Source: an uncultured cyanobacterium
GTDB taxonomy: Bacteria; Cyanobacteriota; Cyanobacteriia; PCC-6307; Cyanobiaceae
DNA: 64,000 nt
Direction: 5' to 3'
NCBI GenBank assembly: GCA_903871775.1
Contig: CAIQIA010000014.1
Coordinates: 16,238 to 80,237 of the forward strand
Part shown: one piece after another, positions 17,870 to 26,296 of the stretch
Numbering within the stretch: position 1 is the stretch's first letter
Layout: each line of letters begins with the position of its first letter
Program-made: the position numbers and the translations under genes
Notes under the pieces: model-generated
Databases searched by the model: none
What the model saw: only the letters and a program-made list of their open reading frames with translations
Told to the model about the DNA's origin: nothing

Positions 17870-18358
17870 ATGACCGCCATGACTCTGATGAAGTGGGATG
17901 CCCTGCGGGATGTCGAGAACCTGCTCGAGCGCACCAGCCGCTCCCTGGGCTGGATGCCGGGACGGTCCTCCCTGGGCTGGATGCCGCTGCTGGCCCCCGA
18001 GATGGCGGCCAACGGCGAATGGTGCCCCTGCGTCGACATCGGCGAGAACGACCGGGCGTTCGTGCTGAAGGTGGAGCTCCCCGGGGTGAAGCGCGAAGAC
18101 GTGGCCATCAACATCCAGAACGACGTGCTCACCCTCGAGGGGAGCCGGCGCCGGGAGGAGGAGAGCCAGGGCCAGCGCTTCCACCGGCTGGAGCGCTCCT
18201 GCGGCCGCTTCCTGCGCAGCTTCAGCCTGCCGGACAACGTCGACGCCAACGCCATCGCCGCCCATTTTCACGACGGGCTGCTGGAGGTCGAACTGCCGAA
18301 GACCGCCGCCACCCAGGCCCGCAGCATCGAGGTGACGATCAACGGGGCGACCAGCTGA
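17870..18358 (+). CDS. small heat shock protein (Hsp20 family)
   Basis: ATP-independent chaperone of 162 residues. The alpha-crystallin domain runs from about residue 50 (PCVDIGENDRAFVLKVELPG) to VELPKT, with GLLEVELPK as its last conserved strand. A variable N-terminus (WDALRDVENLLERTSRSLGW) precedes it. Three ATGs in frame (17870, 17879, 17888) are possible; the first is used here. A 19-base exact direct repeat in the N-terminal part produces the duplicated SLGWMP. No CIRCE-type inverted repeat is obvious in the 131 bases upstream. It converges on the polysaccharide export gene (7-base gap). Confidence 0.9.
   Translation: MTAMTLMKWDALRDVENLLERTSRSLGWMPGRSSLGWMPLLAPEMAANGEWCPCVDIGENDRAFVLKVELPGVKREDVAINIQNDVLTLEGSRRREEESQGQRFHRLERSCGRFLRSFSLPDNVDANAIAAHFHDGLLEVELPKTAATQARSIEVTINGATS
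17941..17986 (+). repeat. in-frame 19-base direct repeat inside hsp20
   Basis: The 19 bases CTCCCTGGGCTGGATGCCG occur at 17941-17959 and again at 17968-17986, a 27-base period that keeps frame and yields two SLGWMP hexapeptides. It looks like a small local duplication in the disordered N-terminal arm. Confidence 0.85.
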
Positions 18359-18365
18359 GGCAGCC

Positions 18366-19475
18366 TCAGGGGCCCGAGACGGTGCGGATGACGTTGTAGA
18401 TGGCCGTGCCGTTGACCAGGGCCGACAGCGGTGCGGTGACCGCCGTGAAGCCGTCGACCACCTGCGCATAGAGCGAGCGGTTGACGATGATCGTGTCGCC
18501 GTCCCGCAGGGGCGGGTTGGCCGTGCTCGACACCCCCTGGCCGTAGTTGACGGCGAAGGCCTGACGGGTGGCGGTGCCATTGCGGTTGATCCGCACCAGG
18601 TCGACGCTGCCCGTGCGGGCACGGAAGTTGACCGGCCCGCCGGCCGCCAGGATCGCCTGCACCAGCGGGGTGTTGGCCCGCAGCTGCTTCTCGCCGGGGG
18701 CCTTGACCTCGCCGACGATGTTGACGCGGATCGAGGACGGCGAGAAGTTGGCGACGGCCAGCTCCATGATCTCGGCGTCGGTCGGCGCCTCGGCACGACC
18801 CACTTCGATGGTGTCACCGTCGAAGAGGTAGGGGTTCTGTTGCTGGTCCCCCCGCTGCAGCAGTGCCGCCAGATCAAGGCTGGTGGTCTTGAGGCGCCCG
18901 GGGGCACCGATCAGCCGACGGGACAGACGCACGTTGCGCAGGTCGGCCAGCTGGGTGAGGCCTCCGGCCTTCTGGATGGCGGTGATCAGGGTGGGCACGC
19001 CCGAGATCTGCCCGCCGCCGTTGGCGGTGCCTGAGCTCTCGGTGGGGGTGAGGGTGTACAGGCCTGGATTGCTGACCTCACCGATGACACTGATGAGCTG
19101 CGGCCGCGGCTGCTGCAGCCGCAGGGTGAGGTCGGGGCGCACCACCTGGCGGCCGTAGAGGCGGGTGAGCAGCCCCCGGGCCTGGTCGATGGTGGTGCCG
19201 CTCACGGGCACCGACCCCAGCAGAGGAAAGACCGCGGTGCCGTCGTTCAACACCTGGGTGGCACCGCCCAGCTCCTTGAGCTTGGGATCGAGCAGATCCA
19301 CCTGCAGCAGATCGCCGGGGCCGAGGATGTAGGCATCGGGCTGGGTGATCCTCACCTGCGGATCCTGCTGGGCCAGGGCCTCGGGACCGGCGCCCAGGGC
19401 GATGGCGGCAACCGTCAGAAGGGCCGCGACCGTGGGCCTGCGGGACAGACGGAAGGGACGATCGTCGATCGGCAC
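18366..19475 (-). CDS. polysaccharide export protein (Wza/GumB-like)
   Basis: Outer-membrane polysaccharide export protein of 369 residues. A signal segment (TVAALLTVAAIALGAG) with likely cleavage after ALA near residue 35 precedes the Poly_export domain (YILGPGDLLQVDLL, LNDGTAVFPLLGSVPVSG). SLBB-type repeats follow (PQLISVIGEVSNPGLYTL and RVNIVGEVKAPGEKQLR). No lipobox Cys is visible, so unlike E. coli Wza it is probably not a lipoprotein, as is common in cyanobacteria. It is divergent from the Wzc-like kinase across 128 bases, a typical pairing for Wzx/Wzy-type export machinery. Confidence 0.87.
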   Translation of the reverse strand: MPIDDRPFRLSRRPTVAALLTVAAIALGAGPEALAQQDPQVRITQPDAYILGPGDLLQVDLLDPKLKELGGATQVLNDGTAVFPLLGSVPVSGTTIDQARGLLTRLYGRQVVRPDLTLRLQQPRPQLISVIGEVSNPGLYTLTPTESSGTANGGGQISGVPTLITAIQKAGGLTQLADLRNVRLSRRLIGAPGRLKTTSLDLAALLQRGDQQQNPYLFDGDTIEVGRAEAPTDAEIMELAVANFSPSSIRVNIVGEVKAPGEKQLRANTPLVQAILAAGGPVNFRARTGSVDLVRINRNGTATRQAFAVNYGQGVSSTANPPLRDGDTIIVNRSLYAQVVDGFTAVTAPLSALVNGTAIYNVIRTVSGP

Positions 19476-19603
19476 GGCGTCGATGGTCCTGACCTGGAGG
19501 TGGCGCCACGCTACCGGACATTCCTTTTGCGGCGGCTATAGTCGCGGCGGTCTCGGCCCCGTCCCGTCCCGCTGCCACGGCAGTCCAGGTCACCACAACC
19601 TTC

Positions 19604-21922
19604 ATGGTTCAAGCCAGCAGCTCCCCCAACGGCACCGCGACCTCCGGCACGGGTGGAACCGCAGGGCAGGCCTACGACAAGCCGGCGTCGTCGCAGCCGC
19701 AGATCCTGCGGGCGATCCGACGCCGCCAGAGCCTGTTCCTGCTGGTGTCTCTGGCCTCCTTCGCCGTGATGGGGGTCAACCTGGCGCGGGAGCGCATCTT
19801 CTCGCCGAGCTACACCGGCGGTTTCCAGATCCTGCTGAACGATCCCATCGGCGACGGCAGCAAGGGCCGTGGACCGGCGGGAAGCACCGAACTGGCCGAG
19901 CTGGCCAACCTCACCACCAACGCCCGCATCCCCGACCTGGTCCAGGTGCTTCGCAGCCCGTCGATGCTGGAGCCACTGGCCGCCAAGATGCGGGTCAGCG
20001 CCGGCAAGATCGACAGCAACCTGCGCATCGCCCCGCCGTCGGAAGATGTGCAGGACGTGCTGCTGATCAGCCTGAACTGGTCCGACCCCTCCCAGGGGGT
20101 GACGATCCTGCGGGCCCTGGCCGACGAATACCTCGATTTCTCGAAGCGCCAGCGTCTCAACCGTCTTCAGGACGGCATCTCGTTCCTCGACACCCAGGCA
20201 CCCATCCTCGAGAAGAAGGTCAACGACATCCAGGGCGAACTGGAAACCTTCCGGCGCACCCACAACCTGATCACCCCCGATGCCCGCGGCAGTGCGCTGC
20301 AGAGCCAGTACGACGTGCTCAAGGAATCGCTCGGCAGCCTGCGGCAGCAGCAGGCCCAGCTGGCCAGCCAGGCCCGGTCGATCCAGACCGGCACCCTTTC
20401 ACCGGCCTGGCTGCCCAGCACCCCCCTCCCCGGCGCCCCGGCGACAGGTGGCACCACGGCCGGTGGAGCAGCCCCGGCGCCCACCGGACTGCTGACCCCG
20501 CAGCAGCAGCTGGATCAGCTGGACCAGAAGATCGCCGAGGCTTCAGCGAGTTACCGCCCCGACAGCCCGGTGCTCCGCAGCCTGCTGGCGGAACGGGATC
20601 AGCTGCGGCCGGTGGTGCAGCAGCAGGCGATGGCCGGCGTGGTGAACCAGCTGAACAGCAACCTGGCCCAGCAGGCCGAAATCATGCGCCAGCTGCAGGT
20701 GCTGCGCAACAGCTTCCAGCGCAGCCCGGCGCTGATCAAGACCTACGAGGGCATGCAGCAGAGGCTCGAGGTGGCCAAGCTCAACTACAGCGGCTACATC
20801 CAGGCCCGGGAGAATTTCCGCCTGGAGGCATCCCAGCAGTCGGTGCCCTGGAAGCTGATCGCCTCACCCCGGTTCAATGAGGTCCCGACAAAGCCCAATG
20901 TCGGCCGCGGACTGCTGCAGTCGGCAGCCCTGGCCCTGATCATCGGTGCCGGCGCCGCCCTGCTGCGGGACCGCCTCGACAACATGATCCACACCCCCCA
21001 GGAGATCGAGGAACAGCTGAACCTGCCGGTGCTGGGCCTGATTCCCTACCTGCCCCTGCAGCCGGGCCTGACGGTGACCCGCTCGATCGAGCAGATGGAT
21101 GCCGGCGACCGCTTCGCCGTGCGCGAATCCCTGCGCAGCCTGTTCACCACCTTCCGGCTGCTGCGCTCTGACCGCGCCATCCGCCTGGTGGCGGTGACGT
21201 CATCGGGGCAGGGCGAAGGCAAGTCGACCGCCACGGCCATCTTCGCCACCACCCTGGCCAACCTCGGCCTGAAGGTGCTGATCATCGACGCCGACATGCG
21301 GCTGCCGCGACAGCATCGCTACCTGGGCCTCGAAAACAACGACGGATTCTCGAATCTGCTCACCGACTCCAGCCTCGACATCCACAGCCTGATCCGTCCG
21401 GTCACCGACACCCTGCACCTGATCACCGCGGGCCCGAAACCCCCTGACCCGGCCAAGCTGCTCAGCTCCCGCCGTTGTTCCGAGCTGCTGAACGAGATGC
21501 GCAGCGGTCTCGAGGAGTACGAGATCATCCTGTTCGACACCCCCCCGGCCCTGCTGCTGGCCGATCCGGTGCTGCTCGGCGAGAAGGTCGATGGCCTGCT
21601 GTATCTGGTGGGCCTGGGGCGGATCGACCGCACCGTGGCCCCGCAGGCCCTGCGGCGGGTGCAGGCGAGCGGAGTCGATGTGCTGGGTGCCATCGCCAAC
21701 CAGATCGAGTTCCCCACCAGCCTCAACGATTACGGCTACGGCTATGGCTACGGGTATGGCTATGGCTACGGCGGTTATTCCGACCGGTACCGCAACAACT
21801 ACAAGACGGCCGCAGTGCTGGAAGACCGCGCCGGCAGCCTCAAACCCCAGGCCAAGGAACCGGCGATCAACACCGCCGCCCAGCGGGTCAGCCAGTTTCT
21901 TCGCGAGCGTAAGGAGCGTTGA
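19604..21922 (+). CDS. polysaccharide co-polymerase / tyrosine kinase (Wzc-like)
   Basis: A 772-residue BY-kinase controlling polysaccharide chain length and export. Order: a first membrane helix (LFLLVSLASFAVMGV, about 43-57); a long periplasmic coiled-coil region with Gln-rich helices; a second membrane helix (ALALIIGAGAALL, near 445); and a cytoplasmic kinase with Walker A SSGQGEGKSTAT, A' LIIDADMR and B ILFDTPP. The C-terminal tail has ten tyrosines in 70 bases (21731-21800), mostly Gly-Tyr repeats, the autophosphorylation cluster typical of the family. It is divergent from the Wza-like gene. The last 35 bases overlap the end of the convergent phosphatase gene. Confidence 0.92.
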   Translation: MVQASSSPNGTATSGTGGTAGQAYDKPASSQPQILRAIRRRQSLFLLVSLASFAVMGVNLARERIFSPSYTGGFQILLNDPIGDGSKGRGPAGSTELAELANLTTNARIPDLVQVLRSPSMLEPLAAKMRVSAGKIDSNLRIAPPSEDVQDVLLISLNWSDPSQGVTILRALADEYLDFSKRQRLNRLQDGISFLDTQAPILEKKVNDIQGELETFRRTHNLITPDARGSALQSQYDVLKESLGSLRQQQAQLASQARSIQTGTLSPAWLPSTPLPGAPATGGTTAGGAAPAPTGLLTPQQQLDQLDQKIAEASASYRPDSPVLRSLLAERDQLRPVVQQQAMAGVVNQLNSNLAQQAEIMRQLQVLRNSFQRSPALIKTYEGMQQRLEVAKLNYSGYIQARENFRLEASQQSVPWKLIASPRFNEVPTKPNVGRGLLQSAALALIIGAGAALLRDRLDNMIHTPQEIEEQLNLPVLGLIPYLPLQPGLTVTRSIEQMDAGDRFAVRESLRSLFTTFRLLRSDRAIRLVAVTSSGQGEGKSTATAIFATTLANLGLKVLIIDADMRLPRQHRYLGLENNDGFSNLLTDSSLDIHSLIRPVTDTLHLITAGPKPPDPAKLLSSRRCSELLNEMRSGLEEYEIILFDTPPALLLADPVLLGEKVDGLLYLVGLGRIDRTVAPQALRRVQASGVDVLGAIANQIEFPTSLNDYGYGYGYGYGYGYGGYSDRYRNNYKTAAVLEDRAGSLKPQAKEPAINTAAQRVSQFLRERKER
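21728..21775 (+). repeat. GGCTAY tandem hexamers encoding Gly-Tyr repeats
   Basis: About seven imperfect copies of the hexamer GGCTAC/GGCTAT lie in frame near the kinase 3' end and encode alternating Gly and Tyr. Synonymous differences between copies (TAC/TAT, GGC/GGG) suggest selection for the residues rather than a very recent slip. Confidence 0.8.
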
Positions 21923-22376
21923 GCACCTGCTCCAGCAGAGCCAGCTGACCGAACAGGGGTCGGGCGGGGGGATGCTGCCGTTTCGTGTGATCGAGGGCCT
22001 CGAAGATGGTCAGCCGCTGCTGCAGGGCCAGCAGGCCAATGCCCATCAGCACCGACCGTTCCTGGCCGGCCCAGCAATGCACATACAGGCAGTCGCTGTC
22101 GGCATACAGATCACACAGAGCTTCGAGGGTCTGCTTGAGGGTGTCTTCCTGCAGGGGCACCTGCGCCCGATGGTCGGGGAGCGGTCGGCGGAGGCTGCGC
22201 CAGCCCCAGGCGGCGGGCACCTGGGGCAGATGGCGATCTTCGTCGGGAAAACAGCAGTTGAACACGGCATTGATGCCGGCCTGACGCAGCAACCCCCAGT
22301 CGGCGGCGGTCATGGGATGGGAACCGATGGCGAGTTCTCCGGGCAGCAGCCAGTTCCAGCTGAGGTCAGAAGTCAT
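21888..22376 (-). CDS. dual-specificity / tyrosine phosphatase-like protein
   Basis: A 162-residue phosphatase of the Cys-dependent superfamily. The P-loop is YVHCWAGQERS, i.e. His-Cys-X5-Arg-Ser with the catalytic cysteine and arginine present. The general acid probably lies in the RRPLPDHRAQ loop. LPGELAIGSHP at the N-terminus resembles the dual-specificity subgroup. The ATG at 22376 overlaps the end of a PEP-CTERM-like gene by 11 bases. Its 3' end overlaps the tyrosine kinase by 35 bases on the other strand. The position suggests that it dephosphorylates the kinase, but that is not shown. Confidence 0.78.
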   Translation of the reverse strand: MTSDLSWNWLLPGELAIGSHPMTAADWGLLRQAGINAVFNCCFPDEDRHLPQVPAAWGWRSLRRPLPDHRAQVPLQEDTLKQTLEALCDLYADSDCLYVHCWAGQERSVLMGIGLLALQQRLTIFEALDHTKRQHPPARPLFGQLALLEQVLNAPYAREETG

Positions 22377-22998
22377 CACGACAGAACGAGAGGGTTGACC
22401 TGAGCTGATGTCGCAGGCGTCTGGCGAAACCAAGACCGGCAACGACTCCGGCGGCGGGCAGGGGGCCAGGTATCAGAAGCGTGAATGCTTCAAGTGTTCC
22501 ACTCCAGGTGTCGGAAGGGTTGAAGGTAAAGGAGAGGGAGCCGGTCTCGCCGCTGGAGGCGATGAAGGTGCCGAAGCCAGCGAAGGTGTTGGAACCGACA
22601 GCATCCAGGGGGTTGGTGCGGGTGACCAGAGGATTGTCGAAGGTGATGGAGTTGCCGAACATGGGCGTGAACGGGAGAGCAACGGTCAGGGGAGTTGCCC
22701 AGGAGAGGGGGCACACCTTGCCTGCCGTGTTGCAGGTGGCGTTCACTGGTCCACCCACAATGCCGTAAGAGAGGCTGCCAAACGCTGCGGCCACTGCACC
22801 GGTGGCTGGTGCACCGTGCCGCTCAATGACATTCGTATGAAGGGTGTATCGACGCTGGCCGGCAGGAGGACTTGAGGCAACGGAAGAGACGGTGCCACCA
22901 ACGGTGTACCTGAAGATGAGAGCCTCGGCCCTGGAGGGAACCGTCAGAACCAGACCACCAATGGTCAGGGCCACGGTGGTCGTTGCGACTGGGTGCAT
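22366..22998 (-). CDS. PEP-CTERM-like secreted protein, paralogue 2
   Basis: A 210-residue exported protein. Residues 1-24 are a signal segment (TTTVALTIGGLVLTVPSRAEA) and a beta-rich domain follows with a conserved Cys pair (NATCNTAGKVCPLSW). The end is IPGPLPAAGVVAGLGFARRLRHQ: a PGPLP motif, a hydrophobic helix and a basic cluster, the tripartite exosortase sorting signal. It is a close paralogue of the next gene upstream, sharing VGGTVSSVA, PAGQR, WATPLTVALP, FGNSITFDNPLVTRTNPL and VGSNTFAGFGTF. A terminator separates the two. The 3' end overlaps the phosphatase start by 11 bases. Function is unknown; likely a surface or matrix protein. Confidence 0.82.
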   Translation of the reverse strand: MHPVATTTVALTIGGLVLTVPSRAEALIFRYTVGGTVSSVASSPPAGQRRYTLHTNVIERHGAPATGAVAAAFGSLSYGIVGGPVNATCNTAGKVCPLSWATPLTVALPFTPMFGNSITFDNPLVTRTNPLDAVGSNTFAGFGTFIASSGETGSLSFTFNPSDTWSGTLEAFTLLIPGPLPAAGVVAGLGFARRLRHQLRSTLSFCRDDF

Positions 22999-23039
22999 CA
23001 GGAGGGGAAACCGGTCCTCTGCCAAGGCGAGATGACGAC

Positions 23040-23067
23040 AAAAAAAGCACCCGCCGAAGCGGGTGCT
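23040..23067 (-). terminator. intrinsic terminator between the two PEP-CTERM genes
   Basis: AGCACCCGC and GCGGGTGCT (23046-23067) form a perfect 9-base-pair stem with a four-base loop. On the minus strand it is followed by seven Ts (A-run at 23040-23046 on the plus strand). It directly follows the stop of the first PEP-CTERM-like gene and should end most of its transcripts. Confidence 0.9.
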
Positions 23068-23085
23068 CAAAACAATGATCTGAAA

Positions 23086-23688
23086 TCAGACGGAGGTCTT
23101 CAGCTGGCGACGCATGCGGCGGGCAAAACCGAGACCGGCGATCACACCAGCGGCGGGCAGGGGGCCAGGAACGCCGACGTTCAGGTCAAGGGTACCGCCC
23201 CAAGTGCTGGCGGGATTGACAGTGAAGGACAGAGAACCGGTCTTGCCGCTGGAGGTGGTGAAGGTGCCGAAGCCAGCGAAGGTGTTGGAACCAACAGCAC
23301 CCAGAGGGTTGGTGCGGGTCACCAGAGGATTGTCGAAGGTGATGGAGTTGCCGAACGTGGCAGTGTTCGGGAGGGCAACGGTCAGGGGGGTGGCCCAGGA
23401 AAGGGGGCAAGACTTGCCAGCCGCGTTACAGGTGGCGTTCACCGGGCCACCAAAAATATTGTAAAGAAAGTTGCTGAATGCGGTGGCGGCATCTCCGGTG
23501 GCGGGGTTAACGCCAATGTTCATGACATTGGTATCAAGCGTAAAGAGGCGCTGTCCGGCAGGAGGAGTGGCCGCGACAGACGAAACGGTGCCGCCAACGG
23601 TGTAGGAAACAGCTTTGGCCTCAGGAGCGACCATCAGGGCAGTGGCGCCGATGGAAACCGCCAGAGTGGCTTTGACGAGGGCTTTCAT
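23086..23688 (-). CDS. PEP-CTERM-like secreted protein, paralogue 1
   Basis: A 200-residue exported protein with a clear signal peptide (MKALVKATLAVSIGATALMV, cut likely after AKA at 26). A beta-rich domain with the Cys pair NATCNAAGKSCPLSW follows, then the C-terminal sorting signal VPGPLPAAGVIAGLGFARR plus a basic tail. The signal is the cyanobacterial PGPLP variant of PEP-CTERM. The exosortase of the same locus lies about 1.8 kb upstream, making this a probable substrate. The start is ATG 23688; about 135 bases separate it from the HpsJ-like gene, enough for its own promoter, and it has its own terminator. Probably abundant relative to its neighbours. Confidence 0.85.
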   Translation of the reverse strand: MKALVKATLAVSIGATALMVAPEAKAVSYTVGGTVSSVAATPPAGQRLFTLDTNVMNIGVNPATGDAATAFSNFLYNIFGGPVNATCNAAGKSCPLSWATPLTVALPNTATFGNSITFDNPLVTRTNPLGAVGSNTFAGFGTFTTSSGKTGSLSFTVNPASTWGGTLDLNVGVPGPLPAAGVIAGLGFARRMRRQLKTSV

Positions 23689-23823
23689 TGGAAAGAATAG
23701 TGGGCGCTGAGGTGCCCTGGATGGGCGTATCCTCATTTTAGTACGCAGAGAGGCAAAGGGGAAGAAGGTGCGGGCAATGTCTGCAGAGTCAGACAAGTCT
23801 CAGAAGACTGGATCAGTGGATCC

Positions 23824-24792
23824 CTACCGACGCTGACCACCCTTGGGACGCCCCCTCCTCCCGAAGAGCTTGCCCATGCCCGATTCGAGGCCGCCCAGGT
23901 CCTTGGCCAGGCGCTCTCCCATCCCTGGGCCACGGCGAAACGGCTTTGGCGGGCGGTTCGACGGCGCCGCAGGCTTGTTGAGGGCCCGCTGCATGTCTCG
24001 TTGGCTGGTGCGCATCAGTGATTGGGCGAAAGCCACCGCTCCGGTCACAGCACCGGTGAGCAGCCGGGTCACGTTGTCGACCCAGGGCAGCAGACGGGCA
24101 CTCACCAGCAGAAATCCGACAGAGGCCAGGGCGGCGTTCGCCATGATCGTCCGCACCAGGGCCCCCTGGGCCTTCACCACGCCGGCGATCTCCTGGCGCC
24201 CCTGGGTCTTCTGGGCCTCGAGGCCCTTGCTGATGGCCGTGCCGACCTCGGTCCGCACCTGGTCAGGGGAAGCGCCGGCTGGCAGGTCGATGTTCGAAAT
24301 CTCGGGGTAGGTGCGCAGGGCCGCGAGGATTGCGGGGGTCGAATCGAGCTTGACCAGGTCGGCCTCGATCTGGGCGCCGCGGGTGCGACCCGCCTGCAGC
24401 ACGTTCTGGAGACGTGTGTCGAGACGGTCCTTGAGCCCCTGCAAGAGCACCCCCGCGGAGGGGATCGCCGCCAGATAAAGCAGCAGCAGCAGCAGCGGCA
24501 CCAGACGCAGCAGGCTCCAGTTCCAGCCGGCTCGGTCGGCGAGACGCTCGCGGCCGAAGAACACCAGCGAGAAGCCCAGGAGCAGGGTCGGAAACTGCGA
24601 TACGAAAGTGAACAGCTTCTGCAGCAGAGCCTCGGGCTGCACCGAGCGCTCCCCGTACAGCGCCAGGCCGATGGTGAGCAGGCTGGAAGCGATCAGCACG
24701 CCGCCTGCGATCAGAAGCAGCGATGGTCCCGACGATCCCCCCCGGGGGGAGGGGGCGCGAAGGGAGGGGCTCGGCGGCGGCGTGGCGGTCAT
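23824..24792 (-). CDS. HpsJ-like membrane protein, exosortase-associated
   Basis: A 322-residue protein with about four membrane helices: LLLIAGGVLIASSLLTIGLA, LFTFVSQFPTLLLGFSLVFF, LVPLLLLLLYLAAI, and one around IMANAALASVGFLL. A coiled-coil/soluble region lies between, and the C-terminal tail is basic and Pro/Gly-rich. The layout and position next to an exosortase match the HpsJ-like proteins linked to cyanoexosortase A and, in filamentous species, to hormogonium polysaccharide. It overlaps the upstream gene by 4 bases. Molecular role unknown. Confidence 0.72.
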   Translation of the reverse strand: MTATPPPSPSLRAPSPRGGSSGPSLLLIAGGVLIASSLLTIGLALYGERSVQPEALLQKLFTFVSQFPTLLLGFSLVFFGRERLADRAGWNWSLLRLVPLLLLLLYLAAIPSAGVLLQGLKDRLDTRLQNVLQAGRTRGAQIEADLVKLDSTPAILAALRTYPEISNIDLPAGASPDQVRTEVGTAISKGLEAQKTQGRQEIAGVVKAQGALVRTIMANAALASVGFLLVSARLLPWVDNVTRLLTGAVTGAVAFAQSLMRTSQRDMQRALNKPAAPSNRPPKPFRRGPGMGERLAKDLGGLESGMGKLFGRRGRPKGGQRR

Positions 24793-25445
24793 CGGGGGGA
24801 GCGGGCGACCTCTGGCATGAGGACAGGACTCAGAAAAGTCCAGGCCTGAATCAGGTGAACCGCAGGATCATCGCCGATGGCGGCGGCTCCCGGGAGTGAT
24901 TCCACGCGAAGGGAGACCAGCAGACAACCCGGCACGGGCTGGGGGACCAGTCCCGCCAGGGCGGCCAGTGAGGGAAGTCGGCCGTCGGGGGCGAGCCGGG
25001 ACAGATCCTGACGACTCGCGGCGGCGCCCCGAAGGGTGACGCAGGTCTGCAGGGCTGGGCGGTCACCCAGGCGACCGATCAGCACCCGATCGTTGCCCAG
25101 CCGCCGGGGGCGGCCGGCCTTCATCTGCAGGGGGGTGGCCTTGGTGAGGGCCGGCACCGAACGCTGCTCGGGCCCACGCACCACCGCCTGCACCAGCACC
25201 AGCTGCAGATCACCAGCGGGGGTCTGCAGCTGACGCCGTTCACTGCGCACCCGACGATCAGCGGCCGCCGGGAAGGGGAAGGGGCTGGGGGGACCGAGCC
25301 GACCGACACCAACCTGGGAAGGCAGCGGCGGCAGCGATGGCGGCTCCGGCAACTGGGGCCCGAGGGAGGCGGCCGCCACAGCCACCACCCCGGCGGCCGC
25401 CAGGCTCCCCGTGACCACCATCGTCAGGCGCTGGGGCACGGTCAT
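24789..25445 (-). CDS. cyanoexosortase system-associated protein
   Basis: A 218-residue protein with one N-terminal membrane helix (RLTMVVTGSLAAAGVVAVAAA) and a soluble, probably extracytoplasmic domain (VRSERRQLQTPAGDLQLVLV to LLVSLRVESLPG). Its place between the exosortase and the HpsJ-like gene, with 4-base overlaps on both sides, is that of the companion protein of cyanoexosortase A. It has no enzymatic motif I can identify. It probably assists the exosortase at the membrane, which is inference from synteny. Confidence 0.7.
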   Translation of the reverse strand: MTVPQRLTMVVTGSLAAAGVVAVAAASLGPQLPEPPSLPPLPSQVGVGRLGPPSPFPFPAAADRRVRSERRQLQTPAGDLQLVLVQAVVRGPEQRSVPALTKATPLQMKAGRPRRLGNDRVLIGRLGDRPALQTCVTLRGAAASRQDLSRLAPDGRLPSLAALAGLVPQPVPGCLLVSLRVESLPGAAAIGDDPAVHLIQAWTFLSPVLMPEVARSPR

Positions 25446-26296
25446 GGGGAGGCCTGCAACTGACGATTGACGAAGCGGCTGTAGATGAGCCCGATCAGGA
25501 GCACCGACAGGCCGGAGAAGACCAGCGAACCCGAGCCCTTATGCCAGAACTCGAAGCTGCTCTCCTTGAGGCTGCCGCCGATGGCCACGATCAACCCCAG
25601 CAGGGCGATGCGGAACACATTCGAGACGAGCCCCACCAGCGGGGCCAGCAGCAGGATGGCCAGCCTGTCCTGGGAGCGCCTCAGGGGGAAGCAGACCAGA
25701 AAGATGATGGCGACAGCCAGGGCCTGGTAGATCACCTCGAGGCCGTTACAGATCCCTTCGACCCGCACCGACCCTCCCCCTCCCGCAAAACTGATCACCC
25801 GGCCACTGACCTGGGGCGCCAGGCCAAGAAGCTGCAACATCAGCGCAGAGGCACGCGCGGTGAACAGGCTCAGGGGTTGCTCCGGAAAGAGCTTGACCAC
25901 CAGCAGCCAGACCGGCAAGAGCAATGCGATGACCAGTGATTCCCGGAACTGACCCAGGCGCCGCAGGGGACGCAGCAGCAGGGCAAGGCCCACCATCGCC
26001 AGCGGCGGCGTGATGTAGAGCAGGCTGTCGTAACTGGCCACCAACGCCGTGCGCCAGAGGATCCAGATCAACAGCAGCGCTCCCGCCAGCAACGACGGAC
26101 CCGACGGCAGCGGTTCGAGATCCTCCCAGTGGTCTTCAAGGCAGATCCAGGAAGCACCCCAGACGAGCAACGCGAGCATGAGCACCGCCGGCAGGTTCTG
26201 GGTGCGGTGAAACACCACCAGGTGCTGGCTGGCCACGGCCAGGGCCAGCAGCAGCCACAGATGGCGCAGTCGGCAGCGGTGCAGCAGAGCGTTCAC
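25442..26296 (-). CDS. crtA: exosortase (cyanoexosortase A type)
   Basis: Multispan transpeptidase that processes PEP-CTERM-tagged proteins. The 284-residue protein has about eight membrane helices and the three conserved catalytic residues: Cys183 (GSVRVEGICNGLEVIYQ), Arg229 (SNVFRIALLG) and His252 (FEFWHKGSGSLVFSG). This triad and the order are diagnostic of exosortases. Assignment to the cyanobacterial A type rests on the neighbouring HpsJ-like and associated genes. Overlaps by 4 bases with both the glycosyltransferase upstream and the companion gene downstream, so protein sorting and glycan genes are in one operon. The symbol follows family naming and is unrelated to carotenoid crtA. Confidence 0.87.
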   Translation of the reverse strand: MNALLHRCRLRHLWLLLALAVASQHLVVFHRTQNLPAVLMLALLVWGASWICLEDHWEDLEPLPSGPSLLAGALLLIWILWRTALVASYDSLLYITPPLAMVGLALLLRPLRRLGQFRESLVIALLLPVWLLVVKLFPEQPLSLFTARASALMLQLLGLAPQVSGRVISFAGGGGSVRVEGICNGLEVIYQALAVAIIFLVCFPLRRSQDRLAILLLAPLVGLVSNVFRIALLGLIVAIGGSLKESSFEFWHKGSGSLVFSGLSVLLIGLIYSRFVNRQLQASP

